Origin: Paralichthys olivaceus
Taxonomy: Eukaryota > Chordata > Actinopteri > Pleuronectiformes > Paralichthyidae
DNA: 64,000 nucleotides
Direction: 5' to 3'
Assembly (NCBI RefSeq): GCF_024713975.1
Contig: NC_091107.1
Location: 16,605,501 to 16,669,500, forward strand
The notes under the pieces are model-generated. The model saw only the letters and a list, made by a program, of their open reading frames with translations. It made no database searches and was not told the DNA's origin. A program made the translations under genes and the position numbers. Position 1 is the stretch's first letter; the number at the start of each line of letters is the position of its first letter. Shown here piece after piece: positions 21,795 through 33,500 of the stretch.

Positions 21795-24700
21795 GTGAGA
21801 ATAACGCGCGCGCGTGTGTAGTGTTAGAGAGTGTGTGTCCTCATGTGACTTCTGCTGGACACGCACACACACACACTAAACCAAACCAAACCACGTGAAA
21901 TGTAGCAGCGCGTGGTTGTGTAACATGTCTGTCATATGAACACATGTAATAATAGTGTGCGTCAGTACTGTGTGTCAGTGAAGCTGCAGGTTCTCGGAGT
22001 CCCGCTCACCAACGCGGTCTTACACGTGTTCGATATCAACATGGCGGCGCCCGTCTCTGCTCCACACTGTTGATATTTCACACGTTTCTCTCCACCGCGC
22101 CTTCAGACACGTGTCTGTGCTTTCACCGGCGTGTGTCAGTGATCGAGTCTGAGCTCCGGCTGAAGCACGAGCCGACACCTTTTAGCTCGGCACGTTCAAA
22201 TCATCTCAACGTGGGTGAAACTCGTGAGGACCACGTTGAGATTCTCTCAGTCACTTTCTATAAGTGTTCAACCATCAATACAGCTGCAGGATTATTGGTT
22301 TGCTCGGATCATCTCCCACACTGACCTCACACGAGGGCTTTAGCAAGAGCAGAAAAAGAACATAATATCATGTAGAATTAGTTTTTGAAACATTTGCCAT
22401 GTGAAAATAATTTCCCCAGCCTTGTTTAAAGTGAACTATTTAATTTCAGTAACAAGTCAATCAGGATTCCATCTTGACAACTGTCTCGCAGGAGTATTTT
22501 GGGACATGAGCTGCCACTGATATACAGCAAAGTACTCTTTACTGATTCTATAATAGTACCTGTATGTCCTTCCATTACAGATATCTTTCCTTTGAATTGA
22601 ACTAGATACATGTGTAACTGTATAGGTAGAGTACAATTAAATGGTGATTATCTGCCACTGTTATAACAGTAAAAACTTGTTTTTAAGAAGCATCCTCAGT
22701 TTAAGACAGTTAAACTTTTTACCACACAGACATAGTTTGCTGTGAAATGATTTCAAAGAGGTTTCTCCTTACTTCCTTTTGCTATGGGTCATGTGGAGAT
22801 ATTCATTATCAGTCGTTTGCACAGCGCCCTCCTGTGTTCATTGAAAATACAGCACTTTACACTCGCCTGCAGAGACGTTTTTAACACAGTGACTAATCCA
22901 CCAGATTCTATCCTTCACATGCCTCCACTTTGTGATCATTCATTAACTGTCTACTTGAAATCTTTTTAACAGGCTGTGTGCTGGAAGCTGGAAAAGAGGT
23001 GGTGTTCAATCCCGAGGATGACGACTTTGAGCACCAGCTGGATCTAAGGATGGTAAGTACCATATCATACTATACTAGAAAGACTCAGTAGAGCGCATAC
23101 ATCTGCAAAGGTTCAACACTCCCCTTAAATTCAATCAACCTGCATTAAGTTTCACACACTCATAGATATCAATTCCCTTAATATGCTTGATTGTTTTTCA
23201 TCAAGATTAATTAAAACCACAAATTATTCCCTGGGAAAACTGAAAATATAGAAAAATAATTTCTTCCCTGACCGATACCACACCCTTCCACCAACTTTCA
23301 TGAAAATCAGTTCAGCTGTTTTTGTGTTATCTTGCTTACAAACATAAATACCAATCAGTCAACAATTGGAGGCAGTATTCCATTGGAATTACTTTTGGAG
23401 CTATAATAATTAGTTGATTGAAATTACTCTAACAATAAGATTAACCTGCAACTGTTTTGCAAATTGGTAAATTCACTCAGCAAAATATTATCTTTCCACT
23501 TAGTTTGAAGAAGAATTTAAAGCTTTTTGTGATTTTATATTAAAAATGATTTCTGGGTTTTGACATTTTTAATATTAACGACCCTGTCTTGTCCTCTAGA
23601 ATATTGTGATGGACATTTTTGTAGACCAGTCAAAAATTAAGAAACTGTTGTGTATTGTTGCACCTCATGGATCATTATACTGAGGACCTCTCCAGTTTCT
23701 GATGTATCAACAAACGATGCACATACTGTGAGATCCAAAAAGAGAGAGTGGTACTTCAGAAGCTTGCTTTAGCAGTTGATGATCATCAGATGGGCTCTGA
23801 ATGTAGAATCACAGTCAGCTCTTGTCGTCTTTAGGCCTGCGTGGACCCCGCCACCAAAGACGAACTTCACATGGTCGAGGTGGAAGGACAAGACACAGAG
23901 GGTCAGAAAATTAAGGCAGCGCTGGTTTCACTGAAGCCCTCCACCCTCCCCAGCGTGAGTAAACACCTTCTTGGCTGCATTTATATACAGATGCACAAAA
24001 CAAACTTTTTAACTTGATGCACTTGGAAAAAGTTGATTAAAAAAAAAATAAGGAATCTGAATTCTCGTTGCAGGTTTGTCTTGGTGGTTTCACAATCACA
24101 CCTCCAGCAGTTTTCCGTCTCAAGGCAGGTTCTGGTCCGATCCACATCAGTGGACAGCACCTCGTCAGTGAGTATTTGTGACCAGAGTGTCAGGGTGTTT
24201 GACGTGAATAGGAACATGCACATCCAAACCATTCTTCTTCGCTGTTAATCTAATCTTTTGTGTCTTAAGTGATGGAAGCTGATCAGTCTTTTGATGAGGA
24301 TGATGATGATGTAGAGGAAGAGGAGGAAGAGGAAGTCGCAACATCAAAGAAGAGAGCTGCTTCCTCTCCTGCACTCAAGTCTCAGGTTTGTTTTACAGCC
24401 TTTACTACATCATCACTGTCGCTTTGGTTTCAAATTTGACACTGTTGAAATGACCACAACTCATGTTTTACCTCCTTCCAGAAAAAGATGAAAATGGACA
24501 TTGAGGAGGAAGATGACGATGAGGATGATGAGTGAGTGTCAGGGTTACACATATTGACATGATGGTCAAGTCCATTTACAAACACGGTGTGGGGGCAAAA
24601 TCTGAAGATCAAGAACTCTCTTATGCAGTTTTTGTCTGTGATTATAACAATGTACATCAGAATTTTTTTATTATATATTTTTTCTAAATATTGTTCGAAC

Positions 24701-26262
24701 AGCTTAGACCTCTGGCATCAGTTTAATGTTTTAACTGCATGTTGAGGTCACTCCTGCTGGAACCTTAATCTGATTCAGCTCATCTTAAAGCCAGCAGGCT
24801 AACGATATCAAGAGCCGTCAGTGTTCACAACAGCAGGCGACTGTTTTAAGACAAACAAACAAGGTTCTACTTGATTAATTTGTGCCTTTTTGTTTCAAAT
24901 TGTTGGTGAAACTATATTTTTTTTTTTACTAATTGAAGATCAGCCTCCTACATATGATCCACATCAGATTCAGAGAACTTCTCAAACATACACTTTTTAT
25001 AATATTGTTTGATATTGATATTTTATTGAGTGTGATTTTTAACCCTGATGGGTTTTCTTTCTTTCAGGGATGACGAAGAGGATGATGATGAGGAGGATGA
25101 GGAGAGCGAGGCAGAAGAATCACCTGTCAAGGTAAATGAACAGCTTTTACAGTCTCTTAGTACCAGCTGAATAAACTGAAGTGTGCTCCCATTAAAAGCT
25201 GCATGTTGTTGTTTACAGGTCAAGTCAACACCAGCCAAACAAAAAAAACCTGCTCAGAATGGCAAGAGTCCAAAACCCAGTACTCCAGCTGCAAAGCAGG
25301 TAACGGTTTGTACAACATGAACTTCTTCCTATCCACTGAATAGTTTCTGTCCTATGTAACAAATGTTATCATTCTTAGCAGGAGAAGACCCCTAAAGGTA
25401 AAGGTAACAAGTCGCCTAAAACGCCACCAACTCCCAAGGCAGTTCTCACAATTCCTGAGATTAAAGCCAAGATGATGGAGGCAGTGAAGAAGGTTGGTGT
25501 CTTTGTCCCTTTTTATTTAAAAAATCAGTTTGTTTCATTACTGTTTGTAAAAGTGTTGAATGTGCATCTGCTCATAAACTGCAATTGTTTTCTTACAGGG
25601 AGTGACATTACCCAAAGCCCAGCCCAAGTTTGAGAACTTCGTGAAACACGGTTACAAAGTCTCTGATGCCAAGGTATAGTATGGAGTTCAAATAGCTTGA
25701 AACTCTTATGAGCCCTTCTTCCCTACATATTAGGAACCCACTGGTTAACATTAAGATATTTGGCATGACTACTGCTCCTCGCTCCTCATTTCATTATATT
25801 TCTATAGCACTTTTCAACACCAGACAGGTTCTTCATAAAATGTGCAAAGATAACAAATCCCAGAGAAGCCACAGATTATCCTCAACAATGCAATAAAACA
25901 AAACGGATACATGAGCGACATTAAAATAAAAATTTACAGAATTGTTTTTTATTTTTATTTTTTTTACTCGTGCACTGATTCTGTTGTTGCTAAAACTAAA
26001 AGCATGATCCCTCAGACACAGTTGTGGTGAAACCATCTAGTGTTTTCTGCTTAATGTACCATGTAGTTGATCTTACCACCAAGGAGCCACCAAATATGTA
26101 TTTATCACTGTTGAAGAAATAAATACACACAATTATTTGATTGTGCAGATTTGGTTTTGATTTGAACAGCCTTTTTTAATGTTTTTTAATTTTTATTGTT
26201 TTTCCCCTCAGGACGTCGCAGAGCTGTGGAAGTGGAGACAGGCGGTGACGGACGCTAAATAA
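21746..26262 (+). CDS. npm1: nucleophosmin (NPM1/B23), complete gene in 11 coding exons
   Basis: Nucleolar histone and ribosome chaperone; known family roles are pentamer formation, ribosome biogenesis, centrosome control and nucleolar phase separation. Coding exons: 21746-21794, 22973-23052, 23835-23954, 24074-24167, 24270-24385, 24482-24531, 25068-25131, 25219-25299, 25382-25492, 25599-25673, 26212-26262. Lengths 80, 120, 94 and 75 match the mammalian gene. The protein is 296 aa (human 294). Residues about 13-115 form the nucleoplasmin core, with the family block [16 protein letters not shown]. Two acidic tracts follow (about 119-141 and 158-186), then a Lys/Pro/Ser basic linker (192-240) and the C-terminal RNA/DNA-binding helical domain. 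Trp286 and Trp288 (ELWKWRQAV) are the paired tryptophans needed for nucleolar localisation. Compared with human the extreme C-terminus is slightly extended (TDAK). The gene lies about 2.2 kb downstream of kcnip1, as in human 5q35. A zebrafish-style a/b suffix cannot be assigned. Confidence 0.96.
21795..22972 (+). other. npm1 intron 1
   Basis: The first 400 nt are CpG-rich and probably still CpG island; the rest is ordinary AT-rich intron. No exon or RNA gene was recognised. Confidence 0.5.
22039..22050 (+). promoter_or_regulatory. YY1-like motif in npm1 intron 1
   Basis: The sequence caacatggcggcgcc contains ATGGCGGC, the core of the YY1 site common just downstream of housekeeping promoters. 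Motif-level evidence only. Confidence 0.3.
22973..23052 (+). CDS. npm1: npm1 coding exon 2
   Basis: 80 nt after aacag, ending before gtaagt. It encodes [20 protein letters not shown] through DLRM, the first strands of the core with acidic loop A1. Confidence 0.95.
23053..23834 (+). other. npm1 intron 2
   Basis: 782 nt. About 23255-23365 is a fragment of a dispersed fish repeat (see separate entry). Otherwise nothing recognised. Confidence 0.5.
23255..23365 (+). repeat. Dispersed fish repeat fragment in npm1 intron 2
   Basis: Contains ttcatgaaaatcagttcagc, then tttttgtgttatcttgctta and caaacataaata, a tail related to the 4770-4905 fragment. Confidence 0.45.
23835..23954 (+). CDS. npm1: npm1 coding exon 3
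   Basis: 120 nt after tttag, ending before gtgagt. It encodes residues 44-83 ([20 protein letters not shown] to STLPS) of the pentamer core. Confidence 0.95.
24074..24167 (+). CDS. npm1: npm1 coding exon 4
   Basis: 94 nt after gcag, ending before gtgagt. It encodes the most conserved core block, [20 protein letters not shown] and onward to GQHLV. Confidence 0.96.
24270..24385 (+). CDS. npm1: npm1 coding exon 5 (acidic tract A2)
   Basis: 116 nt after cttaag, ending before gtttgt. It encodes an Asp/Glu run followed by [16 protein letters not shown], a Lys-Lys-Arg nuclear localisation-like motif. Confidence 0.92.
24482..24531 (+). CDS. npm1: npm1 coding exon 6
   Basis: 50 nt after ttccag, ending before gtgagt. 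It encodes [16 protein letters not shown], the start of the second acidic tract. Confidence 0.9.
24532..25067 (+). other. npm1 intron 6, with a possible structured RNA
   Basis: 536 nt. It contains a perfect 8-bp stem CCTGCTGG (24753-24760) / CCAGCAGG (24791-24798), followed by ATATCA at 24805 and ACA at 24851. The arrangement is loosely like an H/ACA snoRNA, but this is speculative. Confidence 0.25.
25068..25131 (+). CDS. npm1: npm1 coding exon 7 (acidic tract A3)
   Basis: 64 nt after tttcag, ending before gtaaat. It continues the Asp/Glu run and ends EAEESPVK. Confidence 0.92.
25219..25299 (+). CDS. npm1: npm1 coding exon 8
   Basis: 81 nt after ttacag, ending before gtaacg. It encodes the basic disordered linker [20 protein letters not shown] to AAKQ, rich in Lys, Pro and Ser with SP sites. 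Confidence 0.92.
25382..25492 (+). CDS. npm1: npm1 coding exon 9
   Basis: 111 nt ending before gttggt. It encodes [20 protein letters not shown] and the start of the C-terminal domain ([14 protein letters not shown]). The acceptor is a tandem ttagcag: using the upstream ag adds one Gln codon (exon from 25379). Confidence 0.92.
25599..25673 (+). CDS. npm1: npm1 coding exon 10
   Basis: 75 nt after ttacag, ending before gtatag. It encodes [20 protein letters not shown] and VSDAK, helices of the C-terminal three-helix domain. Confidence 0.94.
25674..26211 (+). other. npm1 intron 10
   Basis: 538 nt, AT-rich, with a T-rich tract before the acceptor. No gene or named repeat recognised. Confidence 0.5.
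26212..26262 (+). CDS. npm1: npm1 last coding exon
   Basis: 51 nt after cctcag. It encodes [16 protein letters not shown] and stop TAA. This is the exon whose human counterpart carries the leukaemia-associated frameshifts; here the two tryptophans are intact. Confidence 0.95.
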   Translation, partial: DVAELWKWRQAVTDAK

Positions 26263-26685
26263 CAGCCTACACAACAGTTTTATTATCTTTTTTTTATGAC
26301 TTGTTTATATCATCGCATCTCTGTAGCCAAACTCAGTCCCTTCCAGTCATCATGAATCCATTCAAAGTCTAATCCAGCCTCCTCCTGCATGAAGAGAATG
26401 TACAGTGATGTGGCTAGTGAGCGTGCACGGTGATGGTGCATCATGTTTCCACCTCCATATTATTCTCACTGGGGCAGAGAAATTATTTAGTTTGTTGCAT
26501 ACACCCTGGGAGAATCGACTTTACAAATTTGCATCTTTGTAAATGTGTAAATACATTTCTCACTAGATTTCTTTTTTTGGCATCTCTATATGCAAGAACA
26601 GTAAAACACTTTTGATCATTACACTTAAAATGACACATAATTCAAAACAATGTCTTATCTATTCAATAAAGCATCTGCTAATTTT
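26263..26685 (+). other. npm1: npm1 3' untranslated region
   Basis: Runs from the TAA to shortly past the AATAAA at 26665. No coding content. Confidence 0.7.
26665..26670 (+). terminator. npm1: npm1 poly(A) signal (AATAAA)
   Basis: Canonical AATAAA about 400 nt after the stop, followed by a T/G-containing stretch. Confidence 0.7.
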
Positions 26686-27423
26686 GGCCACATCGTCAGT
26701 TTTGGTGAATTACCACCAAGAACTTAAGAGAAAATGCACTTTTCGAGATGTCTTGACTGTTTATGCTGCTTTGAGATTCCTGTGGTAAAGACCCCATCAC
26801 TTGAAAATTGTGTCCGAATTCAAACGTTCTTGCCATTTTCATACATTTTCCCGTCCGCACATGGTCGACCATTTGGTTTAAAGCTCCATCAACCTTTTAG
26901 AGCCAAGAGAAATAAAAGCAGCAGCCTCCACCTCTGCTCTCTTGGTCTGCTTTATGTTGCCATGACTCCTGATGTCCAGCAGGCCAAAGGTTAAGTATTT
27001 GCTCATCGGGTGACTGACTGCATGAAGGAATTAAAAAATTAGTGTGTTTTGTTGCGTTACCTTTTCAAACCAGATATTGCAGATGTGGTGATGTTTTACA
27101 CAAGAAATACCCACCTGCTGTTAATTCAGTCCATTTCAGTTTGAAGTTGAGTTGATGGTGTAAATGTTTGTGCATTTGGCCTGTTAGAAGCAGATCATTC
27201 CACGTTTGCCAAAAAACTAAGTTTGTTTGATTTAAATATGCTGCGGGTGTAGACTCGCCATCAATGAGTCGTTAAATAAAAATAGATATGGATCCATTAC
27301 AACTGTTCTGTTTCTGTGCAGCAATATAAAACATGTTGATACGTTTACTACACTTGAGCCTTTACTCAATGTGAAAACACTTTGTGAATTGTTCAGACAC
27401 CTGAAGTTAACAGGTTCTCTTTC

Positions 27424-27510
27424 ATGTTTGGAAGGGTGAGGTGAGGTATTCAGCTGTATCATGCCACTTTACCACTAGATGTCACTAAATTCTGTACACT
27501 GAACCTTTAA
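27424..27510 (-). mobile_element. Short MITE fragment (12711 family)
   Basis: Only one end remains: tggaagggtgaggtgagg, then ttctgtacactgaacctttaa, in reverse orientation. Confidence 0.6.
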
Positions 27511-28138
27511 GTTACTACATATATAATAGCTTAATTGTTACCAATTTGCACGTAGTCAGAAGGCTAGAGAATTTGTAGTTTGAGTACCACATGGTGTGCA
27601 TGATCATATTCCACAAAGTACACATGAAATGAGTCCATCTTAAAATCCTTGTATTGCTTTTTTAGCCTGTATTATAACTTGTATGATTTGTCATCTCTGA
27701 GCTGTGAGTATGTTTAGTGCTTTAAAGGCTTCCAGTACTTAAGTAATATGTTTGGTCAGGTTTGTGTTAGCCAATTCTGCAGATAAAGGAAGAAGAAGCA
27801 GAGTAGGTCGGTAGGAACCCAGTTTCCCTGAAGGCCCCATGCTGAGTCGCCTAAAGATATAGCCCAGGAATTATGAAAATAAATAAGACCGGCTCCTTAT
27901 CTGTACTTAAAATATTATAACTATCAAAAGTTAAGACTCTGCAAATCTACCAGGATTCTTACAGAAATATACAAGACTAGCAATTTTTAGATCATACTGC
28001 ATCCTTTAATATTCCCTTGTGAAGACAGTTTCACAATTTATAACAGGATTTACTTTGTGTCAGAACATTAGACAACATTGTGACTGACAATGGATAGAGG
28101 TCTGTTTCTTTCCATACAAACTTCATATGCTTTGATTA

Positions 28139-28211
28139 GATCAAGGGTCACATACTGCAGACTAGCACAGTGTTTAATGTGCAGGTTGTTTGCACTATGT
28201 GACCCTTGATC
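28139..28211. ncRNA. Possible pre-miRNA-like hairpin
   Basis: Left arm GATCAAGGGTCACATA (28139-28154) pairs perfectly with right arm TATGTGACCCTTGATC (28196-28211). Pairing continues inward after one mismatch: CTGCAGAC on the left against GTTTGCAC on the right gives seven more pairs, one of them a G-T wobble. The total is about 23-25 pairs with a small terminal loop, about 73 nt. I recognise no known miRNA family. A tiny inverted-repeat element is the main alternative. Confidence 0.35.
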
Positions 28212-28479
28212 CATAGCCCTGCAGTCATGTGACAACTGAATGGTCCTGTAATGTGTTATACAGAGATACAGAGAGTGCTTGAGGTGGGAGAGGGTTGTTT
28301 CTGAACAAACAGGTGTTTACCCATTGGAGAAAAACTAGAGATGTGTTTGTTAGCAGCATTTATTTTATTTGAATACCCTTGTGGAAGTAATAATAATCAT
28401 AAAATGACAAAAGGACCTTTCATTGTATAGCACCTTTTAAAACAGCCATTACAAAGTGCTTCACAAAGAAGACAACGTA

Positions 28480-28600
28480 TACCTGTTCAATTTAGGTGCA
28501 GATCCGGATTAGTTGGATAGATCCAAGGTTTTTATTTTCCACTTTCTTTTTTACGTTGTGCAGATCCAAATAAAAATCAGAAGCTTAAAATCTGTGGTAC
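28480..28600. repeat. Dispersed fish repeat fragment
   Basis: ggtgcagatccggattag, then tttattttccactttctttt and gtgcagatccaaataaa. It shares these words with 41815-42080 and 50375-50640. Confidence 0.5.
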
Positions 28601-29134
28601 AAGCACAATTAGATTTGAGGATGACACTTTTATTAATTTAATAATACACTTCCTGAATCTTGAAGTTATCACAATGTACATACAGCGTTAATGTAAAAAA
28701 AAAAAAAAAAAAGTAATATTCTCTTAAGTTTTTATGACACTTTAGGAAGAAATCAATAGCTTTATGATTTTTGTGATCTTGCCTGAGAGGAGGAAAGAGT
28801 AATGATCCATGAGTGGCAGGCAGAATGAGAATAAAGGAAAGGCTAAACTAGAGCAAGACCTCGCTGAGTCTCATAAATCATGAGTGTCCTAACCTGAAGA
28901 CATATATAATGACAAAGTGAGTGGAGATGAGACACTGTGAAAACAAAGGAGAATTAGGTGAAATCAAACACTGCTCTGTGATGAAATATTACTTTTACGC
29001 ACATTATGTAACATCTTTAAATGCTTTTACGAGAAACCTGAAACATACTTCAGATAAAAGTACATCATATTAATGTGTCGATGCGCTTCTCATGAGTAAC
29101 TTCATGCCCAAATAAAAACAGTTACCTGTATCTA

Positions 29135-29147
29135 CCACAAGGTGGCA
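29135..29147 (+). promoter_or_regulatory. CTCF-like motif between npm1 and the claudin
   Basis: CCACAAGGTGGCA fits the CTCF core (CCACNAGGTGGCA). Motif-level evidence only; the position between two convergent genes is suggestive. Confidence 0.3.
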
Positions 29148-29614
29148 ATGAAACCAAAGCAACTTTCATTTAGTTGCCATTATAGAGCTGTGTCTCATGC
29201 GCTTGCAGGAAGATGGCTTCCAGTCAGAAACGTTGGGGCTCTGAGGATTTCAGATTACTGCCTCAGTGGGAGTATGATTTGCAGCCTGCAAATGATGTTC
29301 CACTCACTCTTCTAAATACCTTTTGTTTTGTTGGAAGATTTCTGTGTTATGCATTGGACTGAGTGAAATAAAAGATACCTCAAGTCTCCATAGACAACCA
29401 CGAGGCCATTTGGTCACCAAGGTGACATTTGATGCTTGTCCTTTTTCTATTAATTGTTGCCTCTTATTCTCTCCTTTAAGTTTTTCAACTGCTTTATATA
29501 TATATACATCCCACCAAATGAACTTAATCCGATTTGTTTATTGTACATCAGGCCTGATTTAACAAGGTTAACTCTTTTTAAGGTCCAAAACCCAGAAACT
29601 CTGTATTTTTAACT

Positions 29615-29620
29615 TTTATT
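29615..29620 (-). terminator. cldn7: Candidate poly(A) signal of the claudin (AATAAA on minus)
   Basis: TTTATT on the plus strand, about 800 nt past the claudin stop codon. The 3' UTR would span about 30413-29600. Confidence 0.4.
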
Positions 29621-30413
29621 TTATGTACAACAAAAAGACATTGCAAATCACAAGTTAAAACATTTTTAAAAACTGAGAATTTGATGAGTGCAGCAATAGC
29701 TATGGTAAATAAAATAAAAAAACATAAATGTGAGTCACACCCATTTTACACAGACAGTAATCATGGCAGAACGAGTTGAGTAATGGTTCGCAACATTTCT
29801 CACGCCGTGTGATTATGGAAATAAAAAGGAAACAGTAATTTGTGATTTATATATTTAAAGTTTCACTGGAGCATTTTGTTTAAAAAACTAGTCTAAACTG
29901 TTGAGTGATTGTCTTGTTCATATAAAGAGGGCACAAACATGGAAATAAATGGGAGCACATTGTTATGTTTTGCATGTAGCCTACACAGAAGTAAAATGGC
30001 TGTAGAGTTGACCACTGACGTATCTGATCTCTGTTCAGTGCATTCAAACTATTTTAAAAACACAATGCATTCTCTAATAATGCACAGCACACTGTAGCAT
30101 GTGGAAATATGTACTGTATACCAGTTGAACAACTTAGTGCTTTTCAGGTGTCAGCTGGATTGTGTATCTCTATGCAGTTTCAGACAAGGCAAAGACAGTG
30201 AGCGCATTCTTAGAAGTAAACTGCTAATATTTAAAAACTTTAATGCGTCTGTTAAAATAATATTACAGTAACATCACAGGGAGCCCTGAAGAAACTAAAA
30301 TACAAAACAGGTGCTGATCGCATCCAGCTGGGGTACATATTTTTCAACGTTAAAATCTCAGAGTTGGACGAGCACAAATGTCAAAGTGTCCTTTTTTTGA
30401 GTCCCAGTCCCGT

Positions 30414-30564
30414 TCAAACGTATTCCTTGCTGCTGGGGGGTCTGGAGATGGGATACTTTGGTGTGGATTTGCCCCGTGGGCAAGATGCTGCCAGCATGCA
30501 GCCTCCCACTACGGCCAGGAAAGCTCCAGCCCAGGCGATAAATATGGCAGACCCAAACTCGTAC
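30414..30564 (-). CDS. cldn7: claudin coding exon 4
   Basis: 151 nt after ttcaag, ending in stop TGA. It encodes [20 protein letters not shown] (TM4) and the cytoplasmic tail with the PDZ motif KEYV. Confidence 0.94.
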
Positions 30565-33500
30565 CTTGAAAAAGAGATTTACAAACATTAAAAAAAAAGT
30601 AGAAAGATGCTTTAAGCGCTTTAATCATGGATGCAAATGTGGGTGCAAATATTTGAATAGAAGGGAGAGAGTAGTATCTTATAAACCGGCATGTTCGGAC
30701 ACAATGTATTCTGCTGAAAATGGCACCAGTCCCAGTTAAACTCGGCTAATTTACAAAAAAGAAAAAACAGGGCAAGCACTATGGTGTCTTCTTTTATTGA
30801 TTAAGGTTTGGAGATCAGAAATAGTCTGCAGACTGGAGTGTTTTTTAGTGACCAATTGAAAGAGGGGAAATTCAGCCACGGTCCAAAAGCAACGAAGTCT
30901 ATGTTGAGCAGTTGTGACCGCAAAGGGAGGTGCTCAGCCCCTTTCGCAACCACTGCTGTTACCATAGAGCACAAACTAACTCTTGAATACGCCTTTCCGC
31001 TTACGGATACTGTTCTGTGCACTTGCTTCATATCAATGGGCGATGTTTTTATGTAGCCAAAATGTTAGACTAAATGAAGTACACGAGAACGTACATGCTG
31101 CCATTTACTTACTTGGTATTGACAGGGGTGAAAGGGTTGTAGAAGGCCTGGATGATGTCATGAGCGTACCAAGAGCAGGCAATTACGGAACACAAAGCTG
31201 TAAGAGAGTGAAGAGCATTAATACTGAACCTCTTACAAATCCAGGGACAAAATAAAAACAGTGACTCATTTAAGGCCCTCTTACCTCCAATCAGGATGAC
31301 GATGCCACCGGTCATGGCGATGCGGGACTTGCGTGTTTTGTCATCTCCTCCACAGTTGGTGCACTTCATTCCCATGCACGCTACACCCAGACCAGCCAGC
31401 GTTACGATGATGCTAACGATCATGAGGGCGCGGGTTGCCTGGAGGGCACCTGGAAAGGAGGGCAGGAGACGGTTATTCCGTTATTCTGACAAATACCAAA
31501 CGATTAACAGTCATTGTAGTAAAGGTGTGGCAAGTCTTAATAGGTTTTATTAGACTAAAGAACAAATACACATTATTGGCATTAGAGTTCAAATCTACTA
31601 TGATTTGAGAGAACAACACTTGTATATAAAAGCTTTAATATTTTTGCAGCGTTCCTTTCCTGCACTTAAAAACAGTCATTGTTTGTGTGCAACAGACTGG
31701 CTTCTGTGTCGTGTGTCTCTTCGCCACTCCCTCTAACAACGCAACACAGAAACTGGCTCTAACCAGAAGGCAAAAGAACCTGCAGCAGGAGGGGGAGGAT
31801 GGGTTGGGAGGAAGTGGGTGTGTGGGTTTGCAATGGTGCAAGTCAGAAACAGGTTTAACAAGGTTTCAGGTTTCATTACAAGGAAGACACTCCCAATTTC
31901 AGGAGAACACAGCCCGCTTTTCAGCAGGTGGATGTTTCCGAGATCGAAGCTCCGCCAGAATGTGAAGAATGTCTTAATCTTTTAAAAGTTTTTAAATGCA
32001 GAAGCAGCAGTGCGGGAGTTTTGTTGTCAGAAACGTTTTCCAACTTTTATCCTATGTTTTAAAAACTACAGGTGTGTGTTAGTAGGTTCTGGTATTTGTG
32101 AGTAGTGAGTCATTATTTGTGCACTCGCTCCATATCTTTACTAAAGCTTTACTCACACAATGTTTATCAAAGTTGGTTTGTGTTCATGTTTGAAGAGGTG
32201 ATAAAGACACATTGTGTTGTAGATATCCTATCAAATGTTTTGATTAGCAATAGAAAAAAACATTAAAAAAGCAGACAAACTATTTGGGGAAAACGGCCAT
32301 TTTGTGAGCTAAGCCACCAGTCGACATGTTCTGTAGAGTAGTAAATGTATATATACAAATATGTTGAATCAGGAGGAACCTGTATACAAAACTGTAAAAA
32401 AGGCACGTTATGCCTGAGGGCACTCTACCAGTCAGCTGAATTTGAAACCAACCGACCGTCATGGTACGGGCTGTGTTCACCTGAACCGTCATGAGTGACC
32501 CATTTAGCCACTGGTTTTATGATCCCAGACAGGAAGATAAAGAGTAATAAAGACAGTTGATGTTCCATGTTCATATTTTTTTTCGTTCCTGGCCCATGTG
32601 ATGACAGTGAAACAATCAGTGCACTTCAATTTAAATTCTACTGCTGCCCCTGAACCACCCACCCTGCCACATACATTAGCAGGAAGCAGGGCCGACTCAA
32701 CTTGTTTTAACCTTCCATTATGTGTTGTGCTCAAACATTTGGATTAATTTAACTAAGCATTAACTGTACTAAGACATTTTGAAGGAAAAAGTTAAATATA
32801 TTCAACTCCTGAACGAATGGAACGAACGAATTGTTTTAGGGCCTGCAGGCCGAGGACAAAGCAACTGTCTGTTAAAGGTGGAACTCCGACGTGTTGAGTA
32901 TACAGAGATCCATACTGGTGTTGTTTAACCTCCACCTGCGTAATTTAAGTCCCACAATGAGGTTATCCACACACGCAGGAGGAGGAAGAGGAGGAGGGGT
33001 ATCTTTACTGACTACAGGACAATCATTGTCCAGGTGTCAAGGTAATTTACATATTTCCAGATAATAAAGAAAATGATTTCAAACTGAACAATAGGTTGAA
33101 TTTCAAAGACAATGTCCTGCATTGCCATGGAGCTGATCTGCTGCACTGTGCAGGCGAGGCCTGATCGTGTGGCTTCAACAAAGTTTGCCGAGGGAATAAA
33201 AGTGGAGTTAATATGTGACCAAACCGGTTATTCTGTGATCTGGTTAGAGTTCACAACCAACTGTAGAAAATGGCCTCAAGAAAAACACGCTCCTGCAGCC
33301 TGGGCCCTGCCACAGGTTAACTGGGCTGAGTGAGGCAGGTTTAACAAGAAAACACACCAGATTCAAGAAGATAAACCTGCAAGCCAAGAAAAGAGATCTG
33401 ACTCAAAAGAAACATGTAAAAGGCTGAAGAGAAAAAAAAAGGATGAGATCCTTATGAAAGCTGTTCACAATAAGATGAGGAAGTAGAATAATTGTCATGT

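Larger units (their letters stand above)
26686..29590. other. npm1-claudin intergenic region (tail-to-tail genes)
   Basis: No gene supported. It holds a short MITE fragment (27424-27510), a strong 73-nt hairpin (28139-28211), a dispersed-repeat fragment (about 28480-28600), an A18 run near 28696 and a CTCF-like motif (29135-29147). Confidence 0.5.

Noticed and set aside
21231..21872. 213-codon minus-strand open frame full of [16 protein letters not shown] repeats
   Set aside because: It is the translation of the GGAT tetranucleotide array and runs antisense across npm1 exon 1; not a gene.
23777..23800. C/D snoRNA in npm1 intron 2 (TGATGA followed by CTGA)
   Set aside because: The boxes are only about 20 nt apart, and no second CTGA or terminal stem was found.
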